From positions 1,790,001 to 1,854,000 of the forward strand of contig NZ_CP015207.1 in NCBI RefSeq assembly GCF_002101375.1: 64,000 bases of DNA. The letters run 5' to 3'. Made by a program: the position numbers and the translations under genes. Source of the DNA: Sporosarcina ureae. GTDB taxonomy: Bacteria > Bacillota > Bacilli > Bacillales_A > Planococcaceae. A model generated the notes under the pieces. It had not been told where the DNA came from, did no database searches, and saw nothing but the letters and a program-made list of their open reading frames with translations. Positions 8,782-17,181 of this stretch are shown piece by piece. How positions within the stretch are numbered: the first letter of the stretch is position 1; each line of letters starts with the position of its first letter.

Positions 8782-9417
8782 TTATTCTGTTCCTTCCACT
8801 AATTCAGTATAGACGACCAGACGATCATCATGCGTTTTAGCTTTGCGATCCCACGATCCCGTACATGTAATTAAATTTAATCCACTACCATACGTGAAGC
8901 CAAAGATCGCATCAACCGGCGCATCGGTACGCGGATACGCGATCTTTTTTACCACCGCGAAGCGTATTATCTTCCCGTCTTCACCATGTATGAATACTTC
9001 ATCGCCAATTTCCATCTTATCCAACTCATAAAATACGGCAGGGCCCGTCTTTGAATCTACGTGACCTGCAATTACCGCACTCCCCCTACCACCGGGCTTC
9101 GTCCCCGGTGAAAACCAGCCTGCCTGATCGGGGTCTTGCGGGACGCCCATCTGGCCATTATCAAGACGTCCTACTTCTTCAATTGTAGCCTTGACGTCGA
9201 GCGAAGGAATTTCAATTACTTTCGGTTCGATTCCAACCCGTTTATCTTCTAATGAAAATTCCTCCGCCGTACGTAAGGGAACAATCGGCATATCTTCCAC
9301 CTCAGCTACTTCGGCAGAGGAAGAAGCCTCTACAACTTTTTCTTGCGGCTTTGCATTGGGCTGAGCACAACCAGCCAACATCATTGCCCCAATAAATATT
9401 TGTATATATAGTTTCAT
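8782..9417 (-). CDS. Class F-like sortase, lipoprotein-anchored
   Basis: 211 residues. The N-terminus is a lipoprotein signal with lipobox LAGC, followed by a charged spacer, then a compact sortase domain from about residue 62. Catalytic residues are His119 (IAGHVD), Cys185 (ITCTG) and Arg199 (DDRL). The IAGHVD and LITCTG forms fit class F sortases. Sortases cut LPxTG-type signals and join the protein to peptidoglycan. The next gene upstream in the same orientation encodes a protein ending in MPKTG, a membrane helix and a basic tail, so it is the obvious substrate. Anchoring a sortase by lipidation instead of a membrane helix is less common. Confidence 0.85.
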   Translation of the reverse strand: MKLYIQIFIGAMMLAGCAQPNAKPQEKVVEASSSAEVAEVEDMPIVPLRTAEEFSLEDKRVGIEPKVIEIPSLDVKATIEEVGRLDNGQMGVPQDPDQAGWFSPGTKPGGRGSAVIAGHVDSKTGPAVFYELDKMEIGDEVFIHGEDGKIIRFAVVKKIAYPRTDAPVDAIFGFTYGSGLNLITCTGSWDRKAKTHDDRLVVYTELVEGTE

Positions 9418-9457
9418 CGTCTAAATGGCTCCCTCCTGGACAAAGTAGTGTATTCTT

Positions 9458-10819
9458 TTATTGCTGTTTCGCTGTTTTTCTACGAATCATGACAATGGAT
9501 GTACTTACGATGAAGATCATGCTCAACGTTACCCATAACACCGTATAATCCGTTTCTTGACTCATACCGCCCATTCCCGTTTTTGGCATATCTGCTGGCA
9601 TTGCGGAAGCAAACTGATCTGGGAACTGATCGACAATTGCACCGGATAAAGCTGTTCCTACACCAAACATATGACTGTATGCTTCGTGGATATTGTCATA
9701 TGTTGCCTCGTAGTCCTCGTCTACATAGCTATCGAATGCCATTAATAATTGATCGACGTGCATCTTTAAGCCTTCTTCAAGATCTGCTGCTTTCAATCGA
9801 CCTTCCGTTGCCGTATCCAAAAATGCAGCTTGTGTTACACGATAGGCATCCAAATCTGCCATGGCCTTATCTTGTCCGGCTTTATCCTCTTTCGCTGTTG
9901 CTTGTACATAATCGACAAAGTAGCCAATATGACTGCTCCAGATTTCATTGAACTGTTTTGCCCCTTCAGCTCCGTATACAGATTCAACGGATTTCGTTAG
10001 ATCTTCTGTATTCGTGTTTAAAATAGCTGCCGCTGCGTCAAAGTCTTTCGCGCCGTCAATTCCCTTTTGCATAGCGAGTATTGCCAAAGCTGCGTGCGTA
10101 GAAAATTCATTGTTTAGTGATTCGCGTAAATCTGCAGCTTTCGTGTCTACAGATAGATTGTCGAATTTCTCAGGGAACTGGTCTGTGATCGCCCATGATA
10201 GACCTTTTCCTGTTCCGAACATGTGATGCATAGATTCCTTAAGACTTTCATATGCCTTATCGTAATCTTCTGCTCCATAGTTATCGAATGCCCAGATCAA
10301 CTGATCAACGTGCATTTTCAAGCCTTCTTCTAAATCCGATGCCTTTAGACGATTCTCCGTAGCGACAGCCAAGAAATCTGCTTGCGTGACGCGATATGTG
10401 TCTAGATCTTTAAGCGCTTTCTTTCTGCCTTCTTCATCTTTCTCAGCTGTAGCCGTAACATAGTTGACGAAATAGCCAATATGGCTGCTCCAGATTTCTT
10501 TGAATTGTTCTCCTGCTTTGTCGCCGTAAACAGAACCTACCGCTTTCGACAATTCATCTGTATTTTCTCCAAGTTGTCCGGCAGCTGCTTCAAAGTCTGC
10601 TGCACCATCCAATCCTTTTTGCATCGTCACGACGGCCAAGTAGGCATGCTCTGAAAGGATACTGTCAAGTGTTGCTCGTAAATCTACTGCTTTGTTCGAT
10701 ACAGCTTCAGATACTTTTCCTCCGTGTTCGTGTTCTGCTGCGCTTGTCAGAATCGCTCCTGTTGGAAATAGTAGTGACACGCTCAATGGAATAGCTGCCC
10801 ATGATTTTTTAAATTGCAT
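9458..10819 (-). CDS. Surface protein with two collinear helical repeats and MPKTG sorting signal
   Basis: 453 residues: a signal peptide ending near TSAAEHEHGG, two repeats (residues 43-226 and 227-406) that align with no gap, then MPKTG (411-415), a membrane helix and an RRK tail. Each repeat is predicted all-helical and keeps four His-bearing motifs: (E/T)HA, SSHIGYF, GLKMHVDQL and HMFG. Such a pattern in helical bundles suggests metal or haem binding, but this is inference; no named family is claimed. The ATG at 10819 is chosen for its GGGAG site. The sortase follows 40 bp downstream, and an ECF sigma/RskA pair lies upstream. Confidence 0.85.
   Translation of the reverse strand: MQFKKSWAAIPLSVSLLFPTGAILTSAAEHEHGGKVSEAVSNKAVDLRATLDSILSEHAYLAVVTMQKGLDGAADFEAAAGQLGENTDELSKAVGSVYGDKAGEQFKEIWSSHIGYFVNYVTATAEKDEEGRKKALKDLDTYRVTQADFLAVATENRLKASDLEEGLKMHVDQLIWAFDNYGAEDYDKAYESLKESMHHMFGTGKGLSWAITDQFPEKFDNLSVDTKAADLRESLNNEFSTHAALAILAMQKGIDGAKDFDAAAAILNTNTEDLTKSVESVYGAEGAKQFNEIWSSHIGYFVDYVQATAKEDKAGQDKAMADLDAYRVTQAAFLDTATEGRLKAADLEEGLKMHVDQLLMAFDSYVDEDYEATYDNIHEAYSHMFGVGTALSGAIVDQFPDQFASAMPADMPKTGMGGMSQETDYTVLWVTLSMIFIVSTSIVMIRRKTAKQQ
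9602..10141 (-). repeat. Coding repeat 2 of the surface protein
   Basis: 180 codons encoding residues 227-406, the membrane-proximal copy. It aligns to repeat 1 without insertions; identical blocks include EIWSSHIGYFV and LEEGLKMHVDQL. Confidence 0.9.
10142..10693 (-). repeat. Coding repeat 1 of the surface protein
   Basis: 184 codons encoding residues 43-226, of which the first 180 match repeat 2 position by position and the rest form the linker. Points to an internal gene duplication. Confidence 0.9.
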
Positions 10820-10943
10820 AATCAATCGCTCCCTTATTCGTTTTTGTTATACAGCTAACGCAACGAATATAAAAACGGATCACTTTTCCTTAAAAGTTTT
10901 TTAAAAACTTTTAAAAAACTATACATACAGCGTTGAATACTAT

Positions 10944-10988
10944 ATGAAAAAGCCTGAATCCATCACTTTACATGAGGTTTCAGGCTTT
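10944..10988 (-). terminator. Terminator after the RskA-type anti-sigma gene
   Basis: Ten-bp perfect stem (AAAGCCTGAA / TTCAGGCTTT) around a 20-base loop, with a T-run on the minus strand. It separates the sigma/anti-sigma operon from the surface protein gene, which therefore needs its own promoter between 10820 and 10945. Confidence 0.8.
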
Positions 10989-10999
10989 ACTTTTATCTA

Positions 11000-11713
11000 C
11001 TATATTCCACCGGCCAATATAATCTGACCTTCTGGCGCTGAGAGGTTCGGTTCTTTTTCTATCGTGATCGCAACAGTATCCCATGTTCCGGAAAGATTCG
11101 TGAGTGGGTGGCTCACAGTTCCCGTACCCGTTTCATTAGGTTGGACGATTCCCGCTGGATACGGCTGATCGCCTTCTATCACCCAGACTTGATATAGTTC
11201 ATCTTTAGAGAGTGTTGGTAAATCTGTGGCATCGAGTAGCAATACATTTTGATCGCCATCCGCTATTAACATTGCGACTGCGGATGCACTCGTACCTTCT
11301 TGTGGTGCCAGTATACTTTGGCCAATCAACTGGATCTCACTCTGTGCTATTTCAGGTTCCTTTTGTGTTTCTGAAAACAGGAAAGCATTTGCAACAAGTG
11401 AAGCAAATAACCCTGCAGCCAGTACGGTTGTCACAGGACCCATACGTCGACGACTTTTTTCTTTAGTCGGCATTGTTACAAATTCGGCCTCTGCTGGGAG
11501 GTCAGGAAGTGAAGCAAATATACGCGCTTTTAAATCTGTTGGCACTTCCACAGCTTCTGACTCATACGGTAGGTTTTCCGTTAACATCTCCCACTCCATT
11601 AATTCTTCTTGACAGGATGGGCACTCAATCAAATGATCTTCAAATTGTCTCATCTCGTCTTCAGTCAGGGTACGATTGAAATAGTCAATCAGCATATGAC
11701 ATGATTTATTCAT
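11000..11713 (-). CDS. RskA-family anti-sigma factor with zinc-finger N-terminus
   Basis: 237 residues. The N-terminus has an anti-sigma zinc-finger pattern, HLIECPSC (H-x3-C-x2-C), in a helical domain that clamps ECF sigma factors. A membrane helix follows at about residues 92-112, then an outside domain of the anti-sigma-K (RskA) type with the typical ELYQVWVIEG and GTVSHPL features. RskA proteins release sigma after regulated proteolysis or redox change. Start ATG 11713 sits behind GGAAGGAGGGG and overlaps the sigma gene by eight bases, so production is coupled. Confidence 0.9.
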   Translation of the reverse strand: MNKSCHMLIDYFNRTLTEDEMRQFEDHLIECPSCQEELMEWEMLTENLPYESEAVEVPTDLKARIFASLPDLPAEAEFVTMPTKEKSRRRMGPVTTVLAAGLFASLVANAFLFSETQKEPEIAQSEIQLIGQSILAPQEGTSASAVAMLIADGDQNVLLLDATDLPTLSKDELYQVWVIEGDQPYPAGIVQPNETGTGTVSHPLTNLSGTWDTVAITIEKEPNLSAPEGQIILAGGI

Positions 11714-12269
11714 TCGAAACCCCTCCTTCCTGATCAATAATTCCTTTTAAATGTTTAAGTGCTAGCCGAATCCTACCTTTAACTGTTCCGAGTGGCAACT
11801 TACAGTGTTCGGCAATTTTACTTTGGCTGAAACCTTTAAAGTAAAATAAATCAATGATTTCCCGTTGCTCTGCGCGTAGCTCCGCAATTGCTATACGGAT
11901 CACTTCACGCCGTTCATTCCATTCAGCTGTAACTTCTGTGGATACGGTCTCTTCCGTCAGTGAGTCTTTATCCAATATGGGTTCATACGCATGACGTTTA
12001 GACTTACGAAGCTCGTCTATCGATTTATTTCGTGTTACTGTCAAAAGCCAAGATGAAAACTTTCCTTTTTCTTCAGCATATTGATTTGTCCCATTCCACA
12101 ACTTTAAAAAGACATCTTGTGTCACTTCCTCCGCCATGGTGCGATTATTGGTCATTCGATAGGCAAATGAAAAAACCAATTTTTCATAGCGGTCATATAA
12201 TTGTTCAAATGAATGCCGATTGTGAGCAACTGTTTGATAATAGAGTTGTATGTCATCCGGTTCGGTCAT
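11706..12269 (-). CDS. ECF RNA polymerase sigma factor (SigK/RskA-linked type)
   Basis: 187 residues. Region 2 is visible at about 20-90 (FEQLYDRYEKLVFSFAYRMT, EEVTQDVFLKLW, SSWLLTVTRNKSIDELRK) and region 4 at about 125-175 (IDLFYFKGFSQSKIAEHCKL, GTVKGRIRLALKHLK). Good AAGGAG site before the ATG. It is paired with an RskA-type anti-sigma. The nearby MPKTG surface protein and sortase, in the same orientation, are the most likely regulon members (inference from position). Confidence 0.92.
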   Translation of the reverse strand: MTEPDDIQLYYQTVAHNRHSFEQLYDRYEKLVFSFAYRMTNNRTMAEEVTQDVFLKLWNGTNQYAEEKGKFSSWLLTVTRNKSIDELRKSKRHAYEPILDKDSLTEETVSTEVTAEWNERREVIRIAIAELRAEQREIIDLFYFKGFSQSKIAEHCKLPLGTVKGRIRLALKHLKGIIDQEGGVSNE

Positions 12270-12361
12270 AAAATTCTCCTTTTTACAGGTTTTTTCTTTT
12301 TACCTTACCACAGACAATCGAAGGACATCATTTACTAGACTCCTAACATTTCTAAAAGTAT

Positions 12362-12402
12362 AAAAAAGAGGCGTTCCCGTTATTATGCTACGAGAACGCC
12401 CC
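12362..12402 (-). terminator. Terminator of the DUF378 gene
   Basis: Stem GAGGCGTTCCCGT / ACGAGAACGCCCC (one mismatch) followed on the minus strand by CTCTTTTTTA. Confidence 0.85.
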
Positions 12403-12407
12403 TTTTA

Positions 12408-12755
12408 TTATTCTTTAGGATCTTCAAGCGACCGATCCACTTTTTTACGCTTCCCCTTCAAATCCAGTTCTTCCCCAAATTCGGTGTTATAATTCACATT
12501 CCGAATTCGATCAAACTGCTTATGGGGCTCTACTTTCTCATCCACATCGTCAATAATCTCTTCATTCGATTTAACTAAGAGTCCAATCGTTGCCAATCCG
12601 CTCAGTCCCACAATGGCATAGACAATCTTCGCAAGAATCGTGTTTTGTCCTCCAAATATACTGGCAACCAAATCAAAGTTGAAAAATCCGATCAGTCCCC
12701 AGTTTAGAGCACCAATAATGACTAATGTCAGTGCAATTCGCATAAATACGCTCAT
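12408..12755 (-). CDS. DUF378 (YuzA-like) small membrane protein
   Basis: 115 residues. Two membrane helices at about residues 4-25 and 40-62 with the DUF378 core LNWGLIGFFNFDLVASIFG, then a long charged cytoplasmic tail of about 50 residues, which is longer than in minimal DUF378 proteins. Start ATG 12755 follows GGAGGAGGTG; the longer reading frame upstream has no such site. Function of the family is unknown. It stands alone between two terminated units. Confidence 0.85.
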   Translation of the reverse strand: MSVFMRIALTLVIIGALNWGLIGFFNFDLVASIFGGQNTILAKIVYAIVGLSGLATIGLLVKSNEEIIDDVDEKVEPHKQFDRIRNVNYNTEFGEELDLKGKRKKVDRSLEDPKE

Positions 12756-12925
12756 GTTGCACACCTCCTCCAACAACCTATAATCGAATCCTGTACATGT
12801 TTGTATAGATTCCTTATTATAGTTCACCGAAAGAGAATTTTCATACATTTCCACATAAGTATTGTTCTATTTCTGTTACGGAAACCTTACAGTGATAGAC
12901 CAATAAAAATGAAAGCAGGGATACA

Positions 12926-13843
12926 GTGCGGATAAATGGTGTGTTTTCAGGCGGCGGATTGAAAGGTTTTGCGCTAGTCGGAGCAGTTCAGGAGTTGGAG
13001 AAACAAGGTTATCGTTTTGAAAACGTAGCTGGCACAAGTGCAGGTGCAATTGTTGCAAGCTTCTTAGCAGCCGGCTATACAGCTGATGAAATCGAAGTCA
13101 TGTTGGCTGAAGAAGATTTCCAAGCTTTGCTGGATCCGAGAAAGACCCTATTACCATTTCCCTTTATGAAATGGGTTTCACTTTATTGGAGAATGGGTTT
13201 GTATCAAGGAAAGGCGTTGGAAGAATGGTTTTTTGATAAACTCGCACGAAAAGGTTGTTATGCATTCGGAGATCTTCCGAAAGGCGCGTTAAAATTAGTG
13301 GCATCTGACTTAACAAATGGCAAGATGATGGTATTACCTGACGATTTAGAGAAATATGGATATGATGCTGACCGATTTTCAATTGCGAAAGCACTGCGTA
13401 TGAGTTGTGGTATTCCCTACTTTTTTGAACCCATACGTCTCGATGCACCAAAAGGACCTATTGTAGTAGACGGCGGTGTATTAAGTAATTTTCCGATGTG
13501 GATTTTTGATGAAGATACATCGTCCCATAAACGACCTGTAATCGGGATCAAGCTAAGTCGCAACCAAGATGAAACACCCGGACGCACCATTCGAAATGCC
13601 CTGCAATTATTTGAGGCCTTATTCTCTACAATGAAGAACGCGCATGATGAAAAATATATCTCGAAGCAACATGTGCAAAACATCGTCTTTATTCCCGTAG
13701 AAAATTATAGTGCCACACAATTTGATCTAAACGAAGAGCAAATGGAAGACTTGCTATCAATCGGACGTAGTCGTACCAAGGAATTTCTGCTAACTTGGTC
13801 GCCAGCGCATCCTAAGTTAGTCAGCAACCAAAATGTTATGTAA
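12926..13843 (+). CDS. Patatin-like phospholipase
   Basis: 305 residues. Shows the oxyanion-hole motif SGGGLKG (about residues 8-14), the nucleophile elbow GTSAG with Ser38, and the Asp of the Ser-Asp dyad in VVDGGVLSNFP (about residue 180). This is the full patatin catalytic set, so an acyl hydrolase acting on phospholipids or other lipids is expected. It starts with GTG behind GCAGGG; no in-frame ATG lies nearby. No signal peptide, so it should be cytoplasmic or membrane-peripheral. It is followed 75 bp later by a small co-oriented gene. Confidence 0.88.
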   Translation: MRINGVFSGGGLKGFALVGAVQELEKQGYRFENVAGTSAGAIVASFLAAGYTADEIEVMLAEEDFQALLDPRKTLLPFPFMKWVSLYWRMGLYQGKALEEWFFDKLARKGCYAFGDLPKGALKLVASDLTNGKMMVLPDDLEKYGYDADRFSIAKALRMSCGIPYFFEPIRLDAPKGPIVVDGGVLSNFPMWIFDEDTSSHKRPVIGIKLSRNQDETPGRTIRNALQLFEALFSTMKNAHDEKYISKQHVQNIVFIPVENYSATQFDLNEEQMEDLLSIGRSRTKEFLLTWSPAHPKLVSNQNVM

Positions 13844-13918
13844 ATGAAACATTTGACATAAGGCCAGTTTAAAACGCTGTCGTGGCGGGTAAATTGACTT
13901 ACAAGGAGGGTTGCAATT

Positions 13919-14074
13919 ATGACCAACTACCAAGAAAGTTCTATTTTTATCCGAGAGCTTGAACTACTCAGTGACGAGTACTATACTGCACCCGACGATA
14001 TCAAAACTTATATCTTACAAGATATTGAGTTACTTGAATCTGCGATCTCCCTTTTACAAAGTGACGTACAGTAA
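13919..14074 (+). CDS. Small hypothetical protein, 51 residues
   Basis: A 51-codon ORF with a textbook AAGGAGG site eight bases before its ATG. The product starts MTNYQESSIFIRELELLSDE, is acidic and predicted mostly helical, with no membrane segment. I do not recognise the family. It is co-oriented with the patatin gene 75 bp upstream and converges on another small gene. Coding status rests on the ribosome binding site and the continuous frame; its short length keeps confidence moderate. Confidence 0.6.
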   Translation: MTNYQESSIFIRELELLSDEYYTAPDDIKTYILQDIELLESAISLLQSDVQ

Positions 14075-14101
14075 TTACTCATCATATAAAGTGTATTTCT
14101 C

Positions 14102-14329
14102 TCAAACAAAGAACTGTCGCATCTTACTATTGCGTTCTGCGCGTTCTTCTCCCGTTGCCAAGTCATATTTTTTTAATAGATGAAATACTTCATTCAATGT
14201 TTCCTGACTCAATGGCCCATTCAAAAATACCTTACCACTTTCTATGAGCTTTTCCGGCATTACTGATTGTTGCTCATTGAACATTTTGACAACTTCTTGA
14301 TGCATGTGATCAATCGTACATTTGCTCAT
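14102..14329 (-). CDS. Small hypothetical protein, 75 residues
   Basis: 75 residues, soluble, predicted helical, with the central phrase LIESGKVFLNGPLSQETLNE. A GGAAGTG site lies ten bases before the ATG. It begins MSKCTIDHMHQEVVKMFNEQ, whose Cys and His could bind a metal, but no known family is recognised. It converges on the 51-codon gene and is divergent from ktrB. Confidence 0.65.
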   Translation of the reverse strand: MSKCTIDHMHQEVVKMFNEQQSVMPEKLIESGKVFLNGPLSQETLNEVFHLLKKYDLATGEERAERNSKMRQFFV

Positions 14330-14493
14330 TTACATTCACTTCCTTAACTGATAACATATCACAATATTCGGTAAACGCGAAATAAAGACTTGTTGCCTAT
14401 ATTGAAAGAGCTGCAGGTCTTTTTGTGATTTGTTCATATAGTACCCTTCAATGGAAGTGGTTTTGCATTCAATGTACGGGAGATGAGCAGCAT

Positions 14494-15822
14494 ATGACAA
14501 CTAATTATAAAAAACGAAAAACTATTTCTCCACCTGCACTTATTGCTTTGTCTTTCGCAATTACTATTATGATTGGCACATTACTTCTGAAACTGCCTAT
14601 CGCTACACATGTTTCGATTAGCTGGACGGATGCCTTTTTCACCGCTACTTCCGCCACCACCGTTACGGGTCTGAGTGTATTCGATATTAATACTTCACTG
14701 ACTTTATTTGGTGAAATCGTATTACTTTTGCTGATTCAAATCGGAGGCGTAGGGTTTATGGCATTTGCTGTTGCCTTGCTGATGATTCTTGGGAGAAAAA
14801 TCGGCATGAAAAACCGGATATTTATTCAGGAATCGTTCAGCTATCAGTCCATTGGGGGTACAATCAAATTCTTGCGTGAAATTTTATTGTTCGTTTTCTT
14901 TGCGGAAGGTATAGCATTTATAGCTCTATCATTCTTCTGGGTACCTGAATTTGGATGGAAAGACGGTTTATATTACAGTGTGTTTCATGTAGTATCCGCA
15001 TTTAATAATGCCGGTTTTTCCATATTCTCCGATAACTTAGTGTCTTTTGCAGGAAATCCACCTGTCATCCTCATCTTATCTAGTCTTTTTGTTATTGGTG
15101 GCATTGGTTTTATAGTTGTGATGGACGTATGGCACAAACGTTCTGTACGGCAATGGGCTTTGCACACTAAGATGATGATTTTTGGCACATTGACCTTGAA
15201 TGCGATTGCAACATTGTTTTTGCTTATTCTAGAATTTCACAATGACAAAACCATTGCTGATTTGAGCTTTTTGGATAAAGTATGGACTTCCTACTTTCAG
15301 GCCGTTACACCAAGAACAGCGGGATTTAATATAATGAATGTCGGTGATATGGAAGAATCCTCGTTGCTCCTTACTCTTCTTCTTATGTTTATTGGAGGTG
15401 GAAGTGCTTCTACAGCTTCGGGAATTAAACTAACAACATTTATGGTTATTATATTGGCCACACTTTCTTATTTTAGAGGCATAAAAGAGCCACATATTTT
15501 TAAACGCACAATTAAAGCGGAAATCATTGTACGCTCCATGGCGATCGCCGCAGTGAGCTCCTGTGTGATTTTCACCGCATTGTTTTTATTATCCATCACA
15601 GAAAAGATCCCTTTCTTGCCTGTATTATTTGAAACCATTTCAGCTTTTGGCACAGTTGGATTATCCATGGGAGTTACAGACGATTTTAGTTCTGTAGGTA
15701 AAGTCATACTCTGTATTGTCATGTTCTTAGGACGAATTGGCCCATTGACATTGTTTTTCTTACTGATTCGAACTAAAAAAGAATCGTATCATTTTTCATA
15801 TGACCAAGTGCAGACAGGTTGA
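14494..15822 (+). CDS. ktrB: Potassium transporter KtrB/TrkH family membrane subunit
   Basis: 442 residues, eight or more membrane helices arranged as four M1-P-M2 repeats. The selectivity filter glycines are seen in TTVTGLS, AFNNAGFS, TPRTAGFN and FGTVGLSMG. The length matches KtrB rather than the longer TrkH. It imports K+ with Na+ coupling and needs a cytoplasmic RCK ring (KtrA/KtrC), which is not next to it, as is often the case for KtrD-like orphans. Start ATG 14494 behind GGGAGATGAG; the longer frame upstream is non-membrane sequence. A strong terminator follows. Confidence 0.9.
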   Translation: MTTNYKKRKTISPPALIALSFAITIMIGTLLLKLPIATHVSISWTDAFFTATSATTVTGLSVFDINTSLTLFGEIVLLLLIQIGGVGFMAFAVALLMILGRKIGMKNRIFIQESFSYQSIGGTIKFLREILLFVFFAEGIAFIALSFFWVPEFGWKDGLYYSVFHVVSAFNNAGFSIFSDNLVSFAGNPPVILILSSLFVIGGIGFIVVMDVWHKRSVRQWALHTKMMIFGTLTLNAIATLFLLILEFHNDKTIADLSFLDKVWTSYFQAVTPRTAGFNIMNVGDMEESSLLLTLLLMFIGGGSASTASGIKLTTFMVIILATLSYFRGIKEPHIFKRTIKAEIIVRSMAIAAVSSCVIFTALFLLSITEKIPFLPVLFETISAFGTVGLSMGVTDDFSSVGKVILCIVMFLGRIGPLTLFFLLIRTKKESYHFSYDQVQTG

Positions 15823-15844
15823 TTGATAGTAACTGCTCATATCG

Positions 15845-15880
15845 AAAACCCTCCAGATTTTACTCTGGAGGGTTTTTTAT
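15845..15880 (+). terminator. Intrinsic terminator of ktrB
   Basis: Thirteen-bp perfect stem (AAAACCCTCCAGA / TCTGGAGGGTTTT), 6-base loop, then a T-run. Confidence 0.95.
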
Positions 15881-15882
15881 AG

Positions 15883-15911
15883 TTGACTCAATTGCCACAA
15901 CTGTATATACT
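15883..15911 (+). promoter_or_regulatory. Sigma-A promoter of the gntR/ABC operon
   Basis: TTGACT (15883-15888), 17-base spacer, TATACT (15906-15911). Both boxes match 5 of 6 consensus bases. The -10 box lies inside the palindrome at 15900-15924. Confidence 0.75.
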
Positions 15912-15924
15912 GTTCATATACAGT
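15900..15924 (+). promoter_or_regulatory. GntR (YtrA-type) operator overlapping the -10 box
   Basis: Perfect 9-bp inverted repeat ACTGTATAT-N7-ATATACAGT covering the -10 box. The position predicts autorepression by the GntR protein encoded directly downstream. Confidence 0.7.
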
Positions 15925-15946
15925 ATAAAGGAAAAGGGGTGATGTA

Positions 15947-16318
15947 TTGAATATTGTCATCTCCAATTCGGTGAACCAACCGATTTATCTGCAAATCAAG
16001 AATCAGTTGAAAGAGCAGATTTTATTGGGCGCACTGAAGGAGAAAGAAGCACTACCATCCATACGTAAACTAGCGAAAGACTTGCAGATCAGTGTCATCA
16101 CAACGAAAAAAGCTTATGAAGAACTGGAACGGGATGGACTTATTGAGACTTTTCCAGGCAAAGGATCATTTGTTGCTGCGCAGAATCACGAGCTATTGAA
16201 AGAAGAACAGTTAAAGAAAATTGAAGAACAGCTAATGAATGTTATTGAGGACGGGCGAGCATTTGACATAAAGCTTGAAGAGATCATTCATATGCTGACA
16301 TTGCTATATGAGGAGTGA
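15947..16318 (+). CDS. GntR-family regulator, YtrA subfamily
   Basis: 123 residues: a GntR winged helix at about 8-75 (PIYLQIKNQLKEQILLGAL, LPSIRKLAKDLQISVITTKK) and a short C-terminal helical tail rather than a large effector domain, which defines the YtrA group. It starts with TTG behind GGGGTGATG. YtrA proteins repress ABC transporter operons and respond to cell-wall antibiotics; the two following genes are such a transporter. Five bases separate its stop from the ATPase start. Confidence 0.9.
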   Translation: MNIVISNSVNQPIYLQIKNQLKEQILLGALKEKEALPSIRKLAKDLQISVITTKKAYEELERDGLIETFPGKGSFVAAQNHELLKEEQLKKIEEQLMNVIEDGRAFDIKLEEIIHMLTLLYEE

Positions 16319-16323
16319 AAAGA

Positions 16324-17181
16324 ATGGAAAATATAGTGGAAGTACGGGATCTGACGAAACAGTTTAAGGGCTTTGCACTGAACAATCTCAACTTCGATAT
16401 TAAAAAAGGGTTCATCACCGGATTCATCGGGGCAAATGGTGCTGGAAAAACAACGACAATCCGTTGCTTGATGGATTTAATTCGAAGTGAACAAGGAGAA
16501 ATACGAGTATTTGGCCAATCACATGATAATCATACGGCAGAGATTAAGGAACGCATCGGCTTTGTTTATGACGCGGATTACTATTATGAAGACCTGACTA
16601 TCGAGAAAAACAAACGGATTCTCGCTCCCTTCTACTCGCAGTGGGATGATGAACTATTCTATCACTATCTCAGGAAGTTCCAGCTGAATACTGCTAAACG
16701 TATCAAACACTTGTCTAAAGGAATGCGTATGAAGTTTTCACTTGCGATGGCACTCTCCCACCATCCTGACTTTATCATCATGGACGAACCGACAGCTGGG
16801 TTGGATCCAATTATCCGTCGCGAACTGCTTGATATGATGCAGGATCTCATACAAGACGAGAAAAAAGCTATCTTCTTCTCCACACATATTACAACTGATT
16901 TAGAGAAAATAGCAGATTTCATTGTTTTCATTCACGATGGTCGGATTATCTTTCAAGGCGAGAAAGATGAATTCACTGAACGTTATGTATTAATAAAAGG
17001 TACAACTGACCAGCACATTCTACTTGATGGATTACCTGTGATTGGACTGCGCACTACAGATGTCGGCTTTGAATGTCTGGCGGATACTAGTGAAATTCCT
17101 TTAGACCGTCTGCCGTCATTACTCTTTGAACAACCAACACTTGAAGACATTATGTATTACACAGGAAGGAGAGAGCCCTAA
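16324..17181 (+). CDS. ABC transporter ATP-binding protein
   Basis: 285 residues. Walker A GANGAGKTT, signature LSKGMRMKF, Walker B FIIMDEP, and the switch His in STHITTD are all present; the C-terminal 80 residues are a variable extension. It resembles YtrB/EcsA-type ATPases that work with ABC-2 permeases. The ATG at 16324 is preferred over the GTG at 16315, which sits too close to the GAGGAG site. Its stop overlaps the permease start by one base. Likely exporter or cell-envelope stress transporter; substrate unknown. Confidence 0.9.
   Translation: MENIVEVRDLTKQFKGFALNNLNFDIKKGFITGFIGANGAGKTTTIRCLMDLIRSEQGEIRVFGQSHDNHTAEIKERIGFVYDADYYYEDLTIEKNKRILAPFYSQWDDELFYHYLRKFQLNTAKRIKHLSKGMRMKFSLAMALSHHPDFIIMDEPTAGLDPIIRRELLDMMQDLIQDEKKAIFFSTHITTDLEKIADFIVFIHDGRIIFQGEKDEFTERYVLIKGTTDQHILLDGLPVIGLRTTDVGFECLADTSEIPLDRLPSLLFEQPTLEDIMYYTGRREP

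Noticed and set aside
10885-10925. AT-rich palindrome TTAAAAGTTTTTTAAAAACT as an operator
   Set aside because: Runs of A and T form such palindromes easily; no second copy or matching regulator was found.
14330-14493. c-di-AMP or other riboswitch before ktrB
   Set aside because: The leader is only about 160 bases and shows no recognisable aptamer core or expression-platform terminator.
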